DNA of 64,000 bases from Aspidapion aeneum (GCA_963576565.1 OY755044.1:94998752-95062751), one strand, 5' to 3'; counted from the stretch's first letter, positions 22,852 to 33,647 are shown. The notes: generated from the letters alone by a model not told the origin. A program made the numbers and translations.

Positions 22852-23500
22852 GTTCATACTCGTCTTAGTCTTTTGTTTTTGATTAGTCTTTGTCCTTTGA
22901 TTAGTCTTAGCTGTCTTATGGATCGTTCATACTCGTCTTTTGTTTAGTCTTTTGTCTTGGTTTAGTCATATGTCTTGTCATAAGAAAGTTAAAACCACTG
23001 TTTCTTATGGGAGTGTTCATACTGTGCTTTTGCTTTTGTTTTTGATTAGTCTTTGTCTTAAGAGTTGCCAACTTTCAATCCTTAGGACAACGACTAAGAC
23101 GAGTGACAGACATCAGCTGATATTTGTTGTTTTTTTTTACAGGGCGTCCGAAGAGCGCAAGTGCGCGGCCGAAATTTTGAATTTACCGCCATTAATCATG
23201 TTTTTAACAGAAAATCTCAACATAACCTCAAAATTTTATTTGTTTTTATTTTCTTTTTCGCTTTTGTTCTTTCGTGTCTGTGTTTCGTGCACAGATTAGG
23301 TTAAATAAGATTGTTTTGTGTAGAAAATGACTTTTGAAAAGAGGCCTTTTTATTGAAATTGAATTTTTTTTTCAGTGGGTTATGACTAAGACTAATCAAA
23401 AACAAAAGACGAGTATGAACAGCCGATTTTGTTTAAGACAGCTAAGACTAATCAAAGGACAAAGACTAATCAAAAACAAAAAACTAAGACGAGTATGAAC
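22852..23500. mobile_element. Long-TIR MITE, copy 2 (complete)
   Basis: Outer arms of about 66 bp run from GTTCATACTCGTCTTAGTC to its inverse GACTAAGACGAGTATGAAC-type end (one mismatch). An internal second inverted pair lies at 22926 and about 23418. Both copies end in 'aatactt(t)aa', so a TAA or TTAA target is possible. Frames inside are not coding-like. Confidence 0.75.
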
Positions 23501-24134
23501 AATACTTTAAGCACTACACTGATTTACACAATAAAATAGTCTCTAACCGCTGTAATCCACACCGAACCGCATGGTGGTTTCAAACCACCAACAAGAAATG
23601 TTACTCGCTTTCCTCCATGTTTGTTTACACACCGCAGCGCCCTCATCGGTCGTTGAAATCGCCAATTATGGAAATATTCAATTGAAATTTTCAAAATGCG
23701 GACTAAAATTAAAAAAATAAAGGTAAGAATTACAAAGGAACTATTCTGTGATACAACTTTGTTTTAAAAATCCAATGCCTTACATACAAAGAAATACATA
23801 CTTAAAATCTAAAAGTAAATAAAAAATCCGAGCAAGCGGCTGCAAGCGTTTAAACAACATTGCCAGATTGTCACGTCCTACTTTTTCTTATTCTTACCTT
23901 TTACAAATACAATTTAAATGCGTTAGTTACTTAAGTTATCATAATTACTGCCTGATTTTGGATTACAGACTTTCGAGTAATAACTGAATACTAAAATAAT
24001 TTAAGGAATCAAAGTAATCAAAGTAACGAAAGTAGTCATTTAATTTTCGGATCGGTATTCGTTACTCCGTTATTTGTCGAGTAACGAGTACTCGAGTAAC
24101 GAATAGTTACTGTTTCAACAGTTCTACCCCGCAG

Positions 24135-24627
24135 GGCCCCTATAATAAACAAGCGTCGTCGAAGAAAAAAAAAATCCACACATAATTTTCTTAAACTAAG
24201 CAAATCTTTCAACCTTTGTAAACTAGCAATACAAAATACTACTGTACATGAATATAATCACTGTCTACACATTTACTCCAACATGTTTATATATTTTTGA
24301 CAATTTTCATTAAAAAAAGTCACTAAGAGAGAAACAGGTGAGATGTGTGCGTGATTAAAAATAAAATGGAGTTTTTTTTTCCATAATTTGTTATTATTTA
24401 TCTCTGATTTGATTTTACTTTTCTTACCTAATTTTTACTTTTTATCCTTGACCCGTCACTTTTTATCCTGGGGATAAAAGGTGATAAAAAGTACACAAAC
24501 AAGAATTTTAAATTTTGTAAAAAATTAAATTTTATATATTTATTATATAAGTTACGAGACTTTATTGCAAATTAAACAAAAATAAGTCTTACAAGTAGAA
24601 TAAATTAATAAATAAATAAATTGCAGT
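24135..24627. other. Unassigned
   Basis: AT-rich; ends in an 'aataaataaataaa' stretch that also borders the right side of the next element. No exon. Confidence 0.45.
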
Positions 24628-25604
24628 TTAAACTATCTAAACCGAGGGGTCATCAGCTTTCAACAGTACTGTACAAATTTCACAACAGTACCCGACAGTA
24701 CCACGACAGGATCCAACAGTACTCGACAGTACACGACAGTACTCAACAGTACTCGACAGTACACGACAGTACACGACAGTACTCAACAGTACTCGACAGT
24801 ACCACGACAGGACCCAACAGTACTCGACAGTACACGACAGTACCCAACAGTACTCGACAGTACACGACAGTACCCAACAGTACTCGACAGTACTCGACAG
24901 TACACGACAGGACCCAACAGTACTCGACAGTACCCAACAGTACTCGACAGTACACGACAGTACACGACAGGACCCAACAGTACTCGACAGTACCCAACAG
25001 TACTCGACAGTACACGATAGTACACGACAGGACCCAACAGTACACGACAGTACGTAACAGGACTTAACAGTACATGATAGAATCCAACAGTACTCGACAC
25101 AATCCTCTTAGCCGAAACAGTGCAAAACGACAAGATGACCTTTTTTTTTTTTTTTTGGAGACGGCGCGGTTCAAATTTCTACGGCGCGGTTCGGCTCATT
25201 CTTGAAGCATATATGAAACGCGCGAAGGCCCTATCGGCCTTCCCCAGGATGACCTTTTTTTGGTCGCAAGATTTGTGAGCGCGGCGCGGTTCCCCAAAGA
25301 TGATGACCTTTTTTTTTTTTTTTGCTCGCATGTTTTTTGAGGGCGAGGTACGACGACAGTACTCAACAGGACCCAACAGTACACCGCCAGGACCCAACAG
25401 TACTCGACAGTACACGACAGTACTCAACAGTACACCGACAGGACCCAACAGTACTCGACAATACACGACAGTACCCAACAGTACTCGACAGTACACGACA
25501 GTACCCAACAGTACTCAACAGGACCCAACAGTACACGTCAGGACCCAAGTCCTGTTGGACGCTGTACAAAATTTTAGGGTGCCGATGACCCCTCGATCTA
25601 AACT
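24628..25604. repeat. 10-bp minisatellite inside inverted ends
   Basis: Two blocks (about 24660-25100 and 25355-25560) of a 10-bp unit, CRACAGTACN. They are separated by ~230 bp with two 'gaccttttttt' runs and GGCGCGGTT motifs resembling the hAT MITE at 46108. The whole is enclosed by inverted 'cgaggggtcatc' (24642) and 'gatgacccctcg' (25584) and bordered by AATAAATAAAT on both sides. Because 10 bp is not a multiple of three, long frames stay open on both strands; I do not regard them as genes. Confidence 0.8.
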
Positions 25605-25821
25605 AAATAAATAAATAAATAAATTTATTTGTACATTTGGCTAATCGTAAATTAAAACCAAAACCAAGGTAGCAAATAAATTCAATTCGCACTTTTAGGA
25701 AGATAAAGGAAAAATCATCCCCGTTTGGCACGTATTTTGATACATTAAACCGTTTTCAAGCAAGGAGGTTTAAACTTACAAAAAAGCAGTTACAATATTT
25801 TTTTTAAGTGAAAACGTTATA

Positions 25822-26411
25822 CAGGGTGTTCTCAAACTTGAGTCATTTATTTTAACAGGTTGTAGAACTCGTAAAAATAAGTAATTGTACCAAAAATCAT
25901 TTATATTCAAGTTGCAAAATAAAGAAGTTATTACCAATTCAAAAAATTTAAAAGTTAACAACTGTATGACCTGACTCTTTGATATTCACAACCAACAAGT
26001 TTAATTGTTATTGCAAATAATATTATGTCCACTAGTTTATTGTTTTCATATACGTGTGCCATTTTTATCGCACAAAATATCCAATAAAAAAAAAATATCA
26101 CGCACTTTAGCCAATTATTTACAACTGGTCAAATCGAAATTCTGACTGAAAACCGTACAATGAATGAATAAATAATGAGTAATTTGTATTCTACAAAAAA
26201 ATGAGCCATACCCAGTATCACCAGTAAACAAAACAGTGATAACGCAGTAGTCAAAAATATAAAAAAGTCAGTTTTTAAATTTGACATTTTTCGAATTGTT
26301 AATAATTTATTTATTCTGCAACTTTTATATAAATGATTTTTGGTACAATTACTTATTTTTACGAGTTCTACAATATGTTAAAATAAATGACTCAACTTTG
26401 AGAACACCCTG
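25822..26411. mobile_element. TA-flanked foldback MITE (CAGGGTGTTCTC ends)
   Basis: 590-bp inverted repeat starting CAGGGTGTTCTCAAAC and ending TTGAGAACACCCTG, flanked by TA on both sides. Arms of over 130 bp pair well. Tc1/mariner-type target. No coding. Confidence 0.85.
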
Positions 26412-26550
26412 TATATCCTCTCCCAGAATTCAAAACTTTAAATAACCCCCTGAGGTTTGAAAATGACTTTATAGGTATATCAAAATAAATTTTTCAAAAT
26501 TAAACTTTGATTGAAATTTATGCGTTGAAAAGGGATTCAATATTTTTCTA

Positions 26551-26958
26551 CACGGTAAAAAATTTTGTCTACAATGAAAACACGTGATTTTCTTGAATAA
26601 ATTATTTTACCTTAAAACAATTTGTTTTGAATTAAAATATTTATTTTTAGTTCAACGCAGCGTTTAATCTTGAAATGAGACTTTATTTTTCTTCTTTAAT
26701 TGTTTTGTTTCAGTATACTCCGTATTGTAACAAAGTAAATTGTTTTTATATAAGTAATACTTTGCTTCCGGAGAAAACGGTGCCTTAGATTAATTCAGTT
26801 CCAACTTATATTAAAACAATTTCTGTTTCATATTAAAATAAAGAGACAAGACATTTTTTTGTGCTATATCAAGAAAATATTCTCTTGGTGAATAGAAAAG
26901 CACAAATTATTTTACTTCCAAGCAATTTGCTTTAATCCAAGACAATTTTTTTACCGTG
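26551..26958. mobile_element. TA-flanked MITE (CACGGTAAAA ends)
   Basis: 408 bp with ends CACGGTAAAAAATTTTGTCT and GACAATTTTTTTACCGTG, flanked by TA (26549-26550, 26959-26960). No coding. Confidence 0.75.
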
Positions 26959-27063
26959 TATCCTCCGGGAAGTAGCTTTAATCCCTGAAATTTCCCAATT
27001 TCGCTCACGGTGTAGTTTTCTTAACAAAATGCTTTTTAAAAAGCCCTGAAGCACAAGAAGTTA

Positions 27064-27069
27064 TTTAAT
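27064..27069 (-). promoter_or_regulatory. Candidate poly(A) signal ATTAAA
   Basis: Reads ATTAAA on the minus strand about 60 nt beyond the stop codon of the exon at 27272-27129. No AATAAA is closer. It is the common variant signal, but in AT-rich DNA it could occur by chance. Confidence 0.4.
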
Positions 27070-27128
27070 TTAAGCTTCGCACAGGGAGGCCTGTTTTTTC
27101 TTATTACGGTACACCTTAACTTTAGATT

Positions 27129-27272
27129 TTAGGGCCTGGGCTGCGGAGGAGGTTGCAACATGGATCTGGTGGCGGCTGTCAATTTTTTTGAAACCATGTT
27201 GGCTATTTCTGGACTTTTTTTCCACATAAACTGCGTTGTTCTATCATGGTCATCAGCACTGTCTATTCTTAC
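27129..27272 (-). CDS. Host gene, terminal coding exon (exon 5 here)
   Basis: Acceptor 'accttatag' then phase-0 coding: VRIDSADDHDRTTQFMWKKS, PEIANMVSKKLTAATRSMLQ, PPPQPRP and TAA (27131-27129). 47 codons. The tail is basic and proline-rich and hydrophilic overall, with no membrane segment. It joins exon 4 in phase 0 across a 437-bp intron that carries a 180-bp MITE. I do not recognise the family; the composition fits a nuclear or chromatin-associated protein, which is inference only. Confidence 0.8.
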   Translation of the reverse strand, partial: VRIDSADDHDRTTQFMWKKSPEIANMVSKKLTAATRSMLQPPPQPRP

Positions 27273-27341
27273 CTATAAGGTAAATAAAAAATAATATTAA
27301 TTAGCTGAATAGGTTATTTATATTATGAATATACAAAAGTA

Positions 27342-27521
27342 CAGGGTGTCCTATTTTTGATGGTATTAAATAGGAAACTCACTTATTACTGTTCTCAAAT
27401 TTTGAGACGTAGCTTCGAAACTACAAGGGCTGAAAAAAAACTTTTGTCATATTTTTTTAGGTCTCAAAATTTGAGGACAGTAATGTGAAATCCCCAATAC
27501 CATCAAAAATGAGACACCCTG
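27342..27521. mobile_element. TA-flanked MITE in an intron
   Basis: 180 bp, ends CAGGGTGTCCTATTTTTGAT and CATCAAAAATGAGACACCCTG (first bases omitted), flanked by TA. It lies within the last intron of the minus-strand gene. A diverged half-copy ('cagcgtgtcccattttcgat') occurs at 63535. Confidence 0.85.
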
Positions 27522-27709
27522 TACACTCAGGTTCACGAATAAATTCGCAACTCGCAATATTGGCCCATCCTTTCCTATCTTGTGTCGTTCACACCTACTC
27601 GGGACGTGTTGATAGTGGTTTTAACCTGTAGGTATCCTTTGTAAGGGATGAGAGAAATTTGAAAAAAAATATATTTCAATATTTTTTATATAAACCATTA
27701 GGTACTTAC

Positions 27710-27844
27710 CTGTTTTGGTTGTAAAACTCGCATGGATGTCAATGTAGCAGTACCGCCATGAATTATTTTGAGATTCATTTTTCCAAACATTTCAGCCGTT
27801 GTAGCGGTTGCCGATCGCAGAACACGCTTTCCGCTTCTGGCCAA
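27710..27844 (-). CDS. Host gene, coding exon 4 here
   Basis: Acceptor 'tctattttag', donor CAG|GTAAGTACC. 135 nt, phase 0 at both ends, 45 codons: LARSGKRVLRSATATTAEMF, GKMNLKIIHGGTATLTSMRV, LQPKQ. Alternation of polar and hydrophobic residues suggests beta structure. Strong splice sites at both ends and in-frame joining with the flanking exons make it a real exon. Function unknown. Confidence 0.8.
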
Positions 27845-28004
27845 CTAAAATAGATTTGGTTACAGTTTGGTACAGTTTAAATTATAAGAGTAATAAAAAC
27901 TAAATCAAGAAAACAAACACATTGAAAACGGAATTACATGCTTTGACAGTTTTCGAACATAGAAAAAGAAAAATTAATAGAGCGCGTGTCAAACCTGCGC
28001 AGTT

Positions 28005-28740
28005 TTAAGATTTTACTACAAGCAGCGCCACCTATTGGCGACATTTTTCACTTCGACGAAATCTATTCAGGAATACTTCGGCCTCTAAACTCCAAAACCC
28101 AGTTAATGAACTGATCCCTGATCCTTCACGATCACGACACATCAGTTATTAACCTAATAAAGACACATTAATAATGTGTGAAAGTGTTTACTGTTAAAAA
28201 TTCTTGTTTAGCTTTTAAAGAAAACATAATGTATGTATAGAGTTTTGTCTTGCCTTGACCGCCATTTTTTAAAATTGTCTTGAATTGTTGTAGTCTTAAA
28301 CTAGTGAACTTTTAGAACTCCCTCTCGCGTCACTTTTGATGTAAAAAGAAAGTTATTAAAAGAACGCGACAAAAAAAGACGCAGAAAGTTATTACTTTTA
28401 ACAAGTCTTTATTTAGAGGGCTTTTAGAAGAGGCTCTTGCGCGTTTTTTTGATTAAAAAAACATATAGACAAAAAACGTGACAAAATAATACGCAAAAAG
28501 TTAGAAGGTTTGAGAAGTCTTAATCTAGTGGCGTTTTAAAACATGCTGTGGAGGACTTTCCAAGTATAAATTTGGCACATGAAAATAACGAGGGTAAAAA
28601 AGACGTTATATGCACAGCACCAAAATAAAAATTTTTATAGCGTCATTCCTGCTTGTTTGAGGTTGTTTTCTAGTAAAAAATAACTTTATTATTTTTGTTC
28701 AAGTTAATTTAACGTTGATGTGATTTTTGTGCTTTGTGGG
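28005..28740. repeat. Family C TIR element, left-truncated copy
   Basis: Aligns with 3500-3573 plus 4235-4829: 'cagcgccacctattgg', 'cggcctctaaactccaaaa', 'ttcttgtttagcttttaaa', then the right end 'gtgatttttgtgctttgtggg'. It has the uninterrupted target site of the foldback element at 3574. Lies in a host intron. Confidence 0.8.
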
Positions 28741-28756
28741 CAGGAACTGATCTTAA

Positions 28757-29186
28757 TTAGATAGTTGTGCTACGTATTTTTACGTAAGCATGAGATTTGA
28801 CAGAAACGCAAGCGCACTTCGTCACACCGTCGCCAAGGTCACGTTAGAAGCTTACGTATTTACGTTAGCTTACGGCAGTCTGCGGGCACCTTAACGTTCC
28901 CAAAGAATAGAATTGGTTGATTGACCGATCGAAAAATGAGGCCTAGATGATAATTACCGCTTCCAGTACAAACGATTCTTTGCAAATATATTCCTACTGT
29001 AGTTGAAAAGACAAAAAACAAAATTGTAACATCAAAAAAACAGTGCCGCATTCCATATTCTCTGCTATTAGTAGACTTGTTATGGCAACGTAAAAACATT
29101 CAACTTAAACTCAAATTTGGAACAAAACGTAGAGCGCTTAACATGCAGTTTTACGTAAAAATACGTAGCACAACTTAAACTATCTA
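28757..29186. mobile_element. MITE with TACGTATTTTTACGTAA ends, copy 1
   Basis: Ends 'gttgtgctacgtattttt' and 'aaaaatacgtagcacaac' are inverted. About 430 bp, nearly identical to 51556-51996. The region around 50922, which matches both flanks joined, lacks the element and so serves as an empty site; TTAA is the likely target. Its frames show no coding pattern. Confidence 0.8.
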
Positions 29187-30035
29187 TTAAAGATATTTGA
29201 CAGAGCGTTACTGCTTATTTGGCATCGCGGTGGTGCCTTATAATACGCTTGTAAGGTCCCTTTTTTCTGAAACCTGGCGACGCAGTTTTCGTGATACAGT
29301 GAGCCTATATTAGCTTGTTCACCCAAGGCCAACATAAAAATAGAGGCCACGACCCTGAAAAAATCAGCTGTTCTCCCGGGGCTGAATTTTACATTCGGTC
29401 TTATGGGAGGTCAGACGTTTTTTATGATATTTTTAAAATAGCACTAGAGATTTCCGCAAAATTTCAGTGAAATATTCTCAGACACCATCCCGATATTTCA
29501 CCAAAGGTTTGTAAGGAAGCAACATGATTAAAAGGTTAAAATCTTCAAGATTTAGCATTCTTTATTTTGAATTCAAATTACCCGCCATGTACCACATGCC
29601 AACTGTTATATTTGACATGTATTTGACTTTGTCATCTGTGATTGTCAAATTCGCTTCTGCTTTAAACTAAATTTTTGTGTGAGCTAATGAAGCGGCTATG
29701 AAAAATTAAGGATTACTATACATCTAAAAAAAATTGTTCTTCCAGAATAAAGTAAAAACAATCTCAAAAACGGCTTTATTTAAAAAAAAATGAAATATTT
29801 ATGAACCGTCATTCCAACTTCAATATTTTAAAGACAATCAGCTGTGTCGTAACGTGACCATCAAAAAAAAATCAGACCCGGATGTGACGTCAAGAAAGTG
29901 GAGGATCGTGGCCCGTCCGTTTTGATAGCCCTGGTTCACAATAACGAACTCTATATAGGGGTAATCGCTTGTACTTAAAATCTGTGACAAAATGGCGTCC
30001 AACGTTCCTGGTTACTATTGGAGGTTGCACAGTAG
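29187..30035. repeat. Dispersed repeat family K, copy 1, interrupted
   Basis: Matches 50905-51150 over 'gacagagcgt(t/c)actgc', 'gcttgttcac' and 'gtaatcgcttgta', with the element 29323-29934 inserted. Non-coding; lies in a host intron. Confidence 0.7.
29323..29934. mobile_element. Insertion with 5-bp target duplication
   Basis: 612 bp starting CCAAGGCCAACATAAAAAT and ending TTTTGATAGCCCTGG, flanked by TTCAC at 29318-29322 and 29935-29939. The related locus near 51050 shows the empty site ('gcttgttcaccataacg'). Ends are imperfectly inverted ('gaggccacgaccct' versus 'aggatcgtggccc'). Superfamily unclear. Confidence 0.8.
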
Positions 30036-30140
30036 TCGAAGCGCTTTGTAACGATTTTCCCATATCTATGTTTTTGAAAACAAAAACAATAGTGGGAAGC
30101 TTTGATTCTAAAATTTGACAAAGGTATTACAACAAAAACA

Positions 30141-30815
30141 CTTTTATAAGTGGTGGTGAAAAGATTGAAAAACAAAATCTCGAATACATTTGATCGAAAT
30201 TCAAAAGATCGAAAACAAAAAAATTCGAAAAACAAAAGCTCGCATGACAAAACTCGAAAAACATAAGAATCACAAGATTTAGAAAAACCAATGCTCAAAA
30301 GACAAGATCTTAAATACACAAGCTCAAACGACAAAATCTCGAAAAACAAAAGCTCAAATGACAAAATCTCAAAAATCAAAAGCTCAAATGACAAAATTTC
30401 GAAAATGAAAAGACCAAAACATATTAAAACAGAAAAAAAGTTAAGAAATTTAAACGTTAGCTCACCTGGTTAGGTTGGAATCCCAACCTGGTTAGCATGC
30501 CAAAAAAACATTTCCTAAGCGGGTCACGTTAGGGTACTATCCTAACCAAGGCTTAAATTTCAACTTTTTTTTTTCGAGATTTGATTTTTTTTTCGAGCTT
30601 TTTGTCGTTTGAACTTTTGTTTTTCGAGATTTTCTCATTTAAGCTTTTGTTTTTCGAGATTTTGTTGTTCGACCTTTTGATTTTTGAGATTTTCTCGTTT
30701 GAGCTTTTGATGTTCGAGATTTTGTCGTTCAAGGTTTTTTTTCAAAATTTTTGTTGCTGAGCTTTTATATTCGAGATTTTGTCTTGCGATCTTTTTACTG
30801 TCACCCCACTTTTAT
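30141..30815. repeat. Foldback element made of a ~30-bp minisatellite
   Basis: The left arm (about 30150-30430) is a ~30-bp tandem unit containing 'ctcgaaaaacaaaagctc'. The right arm (about 30560-30800) holds the same unit inverted ('tttgtttttcgagattttg'). Ends 'gtggtgaaaagat' and 'gatctttttactgtcac' pair. Structure resembles Drosophila FB elements. Open frames across it follow from the repeat. Confidence 0.75.
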
Positions 30816-31507
30816 GATGCCGATAGTATACAGGGTGTCGCATCGAAATTTTTTGAACATTTTGGGTATTTCTAGGAAATAAATTTTTTGCTTGCTTACT
30901 TGTTATTAAATTTGATAATTTTTAGTACATTTATTCGATCAGCAAACGAAATAGAGTATTCCAAACTTATCTGGTAAGTAGTTTTTTTTTTATTATTTTT
31001 GAATATTAAAAATCTGTCAACATGTCTCATCATGTACTAAAATATATGCACATGTTTCGAGAATTTTAATATATGGCTTGTTTGAAAGGTCTTTAAAATA
31101 CCTTTTGAATAATAATTTTTGCAAAAATATCACTCAAATTTTTTAAAAAATGTAAAAATCTTAAATTTTGAATTTGTTTTTTGTAAAGGTTACCTACATT
31201 ATGTGATACCTCATTCGAAAGGTATTATACACTGGTTTAAGTTGGTCTCGAAAAATCTCGAATTATTTAGGAACATATTTGAGCCAAGGCAGTTTTTTTC
31301 TCTCCAAAAGTTATTTTAAAAAAAACACTGATCAGAAAAATTTAAATTTGCTAAAATGACGTACCAAAAATCATAAAACTTCGTTTTCCTCGTTGATTTA
31401 ATATAAGTTGATTTAAGAAAGATAATTCTTTCACAATTTATAAATCGATGTCCAGAAGCTTTTCAGGTTGTTTTTGTCAATAAATGGATTTGGCATTAGT
31501 TACTTAC
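30816..31507. other. Intronic, unassigned
   Basis: Contains one unpaired CAGGGTGTC motif at about 30832. Otherwise AT-rich intron sequence without recognised repeats. Confidence 0.4.
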
Positions 31508-31690
31508 TTCCCTTTCCACCCTAAGCGTCAAAGGACCCAGGATGAAGTTTGTCTTGACCATAGTGAACTCAGGCATCATCTGAACAACAACATCTCCGTC
31601 TCTTTTGATAGAGCTCAGACCAAATAGAGTAGCTCTTGCTTTCTCTTTGTTTTGTGGGGTTGATTGTTTAACTTGATTTTTGTTGCTTGC
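31508..31690 (-). CDS. Host gene, coding exon 3 here
   Basis: Acceptor 'tttcacttatag', donor GAA|GTAAGTAAC. 183 nt, phase 0 at both ends, 61 codons: ASNKNQVKQSTPQNKEKARA, TLFGLSSIKRDGDVVVQMMP, EFTMVKTNFILGPLTLRVER, E. The first third is a polar, lysine-rich linker continuing that of the previous exon; the rest looks like a folded domain that runs on into exon 4. I could not assign the family. Confidence 0.82.
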
Positions 31691-32109
31691 CTATAAGTGA
31701 AATAAATAAAGTAAACATTTCCAATGAAGTGTGTGTGCGCGCTAGTCCCAATTCAGAATATTAAAACATATTGGTTTAGGAGTCGGCACCTGTGTAAATT
31801 TTATTGGTTTATTTTAAATTTTAGACCAATAGGGTTCAAGTGCTGGATGGAATTTTGCAGCAAAACAACTTTTTTTATCTTATGTAAATTGTTTTATTCT
31901 CATCATTTCACGTTACTGATGTATCGTGCATATTCAAAAAATTATTTTTACCTTCCTAGCAACTACTTTCATAAAAGTTTCATGAAAAATAGTATTTCAC
32001 ACTGTTTCAAGCTAATGACAGTTTAAAAGTTGAAAAATGCATCAATATACATCGACACATTTTTCTTAATAATTTGTGTAACCGCTTTCATTTCTGAGAT
32101 ATTTACAAA
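31691..32109. other. Intronic, unassigned
   Basis: AT-rich intron sequence; a 100-codon frame on the plus strand shows no coding features. Confidence 0.45.
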
Positions 32110-32141
32110 AAACTGTTTACACCGTCAGTTAGATACGTCAC

Positions 32142-32500
32142 CCATAGTGGGAGTCCTGACCGGACACTGCGTCCTACAAGGACACCTCGCAAAGATGAGA
32201 GTGAAGGAGGACGCGACGTGCGAGCGATGTTGGGCCGAGGACGAGACCTCGGCGCATTTTCTCTCATCATGTGAAGCATACAAGGATGCAAGAAGAGAGG
32301 TATTCGAAGAGGAAGCCTTTGAGACTGAGGACCTTCTGAATCTGAGGTGGCCCGATATTCTGGCCTTTGTACAGAAGACGGGCAGATTCCTTAGCGAAAG
32401 AAGGACGCAGTAGGGGGGATGCCCGGGGGTTGGCGAAAAGGGCGCTTCATGTGCCTAGTCGCCAGCCCTAGAGCCTACCCCACACTACTACTACTACTAC
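32142..32500 (+). mobile_element. 5'-truncated LINE (R1/jockey-type) with 12-bp TSD
   Basis: The plus-strand frame reads IVGVLTGHCVLQGHLAKMRV, then CERCWAEDETSAHFLSSCEA and on to a TAG at 32411. This is the LTGH...C-x2-C...H-x4-C tail of R1/jockey-like LINEs. A short GC-richer 3' UTR follows, ending in an ACT repeat. The segment is flanked by TAGATACGTCAC at 32130-32141 and 32501-32512, a typical retrotransposition duplication. It lies antisense in a host intron. Confidence 0.9.
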
Positions 32501-32512
32501 TAGATACGTCAC

Positions 32513-32962
32513 GAATTTGTTTATTTATATTAGCTCTCCTGTCCTTTTTTTGCAGGTCGAAATCAATGTTAACGGAACCTTAGTCAATTGATTAATGGAA
32601 AAACTTTGAGATAAGAAAATGTTGTCTATAAAATGTCATTTTATCTCTGTTTTTTAGGTTTTCTTGTTTAGCTCATTAGCTAGAATGGAAAGTAAACTTA
32701 AGGATAATAAGCAACGCCACTGACTTAAACCCAAACTTTCAGGAGGCAAGTCGGTAGTCACATTCTGTGTGTGTTGTTGAACTTAAACTAAAACCTCTAA
32801 ATTAATTATCCAAAAAAAATATAACATTTTTTTATTTAAAGAATATTTTGCAATTTGTTATTTTGTTAAAGTTAAAGTTTTTATTTAATATTTTGGGTCT
32901 TGTTTGTTTTATACCTAGGTCATAAGAAAAGTCTTGTAAAAATTTGTAAATTGCAAAAGATT
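32513..32962. other. Intronic, unassigned
   Basis: No recognised repeat or exon. Confidence 0.45.
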
Positions 32963-33385
32963 AGAGTATTCATTAAAATTTAAACACCTATTCTCCACCT
33001 CCTCCGATTCTGACAATCATCTTCCGTCAGGTTTTTTTGACTCATTAATCTTTTGATTGACTCTTGCCATTCCAGTTTATGACGCCCTCTTTTTCTGCGC
33101 CCTATTGGTTGCCATTCTAAGACCTGTAATCTTTCGTCCTTCATTCGTTGTACATGGCTGTACCATATCGGTTGTCTTTTAGTGATGTCATCCGTTATGC
33201 TTCCCTCGATTCCCATTCTTTCTTTTATGATCTCATTTCTTATATGTCCTGTTCTAGATATTCTCATTGATCTTCTTATTGCATCCATTTCGACACATTC
33301 CATTTTTGCTTTGAATTTTTCTGTTACGAGACAAGTCGCTAACATCGTATCCGACAATATCCATCATGCTTGCTATATAAACTAT
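32963..33385 (-). pseudogene. LINE C-terminal fragment (same family as 54.9 kb)
   Basis: Minus-strand frame with MRISRTGHIRNEIIKERMGI, WYSHVQRMKDERL, VLEWQPIGRRKRGRHKLEWQ and RRRWRIGV. About 120 residues matching the C-terminal end of the element at 54850-55929. The reverse transcriptase domain is absent and the start is frameshifted. Dead fragment in a host intron, same strand as the gene. Confidence 0.85.
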
Positions 33386-33401
33386 TACTTTATTTACTTA
33401 C

Positions 33402-33647
33402 TTTTGTGGAGCTTTTGGTCTTCTGTTTTTTGCTTTTGGTGGGTCTTGATTTGACACCGGGCGTTGTTCGTAATTCAAGTGTAGGAGCTGTCGTACTTTC
33501 AGAAGTGCTACCAACACGAGAGATCAACACAAATGCAGGTTCCCTACTTTCGCTTTCAGTAACACGGGGACTAAAAGGATTTTTGGGCACTACTGTCTCG
33601 TATCTGGATCTAAAAGTAGTCAGTAATTTTACGACTTGTGCCGCAAA
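33402..33647 (-). CDS. Host gene, coding exon 2 here
   Basis: Acceptor 'cttttgtatcag', donor AAA|GTAAGTAAA. 246 nt, phase 0 at both ends, 82 codons: FAAQVVKLLTTFRSRYETVV, PKNPFSPRVTESESREPAFV, then a Ser/Thr-rich stretch and a basic tail SRPTKSKKQKTKSSTK. The NPFSP and lysine-rich parts look like a disordered linker with possible phosphorylation sites and nuclear signal. Joins exon 3 in phase 0. Confidence 0.8.

Larger units (their letters stand above)
21021..24126. mobile_element. 3.1-kb element with hAT-type ends and 8-bp TSD
   Basis: Starts TAGAGGTGTTGA and ends TCAACAGTTCTA, flanked by CCCCGCAG at 21013-21020 and 24127-24134. Subterminal GTTACTCG/CGAGTAAC repeats occur at both ends. The ends fit the hAT consensus YARNG; P elements also make 8-bp duplications. 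It contains a THAP exon, a SWIM relic on the other strand and two long-TIR MITEs. No intact transposase. Sequence left of it (20966-21012, starting 'cagtggcgtagccagcaggg') looks like another, older element end. Confidence 0.85.

Noticed and set aside
24621..25614. Long ORFs with TRQYSTVPN-like repeats on both strands.
   Set aside because: A 10-bp unit free of stops keeps all frames open; there is no start context, splice site or domain.
29975..30394. 139-codon minus-strand ORF rich in FELLFFEIL.
   Set aside because: Most of it is the 30-bp minisatellite in the arm of a foldback element.
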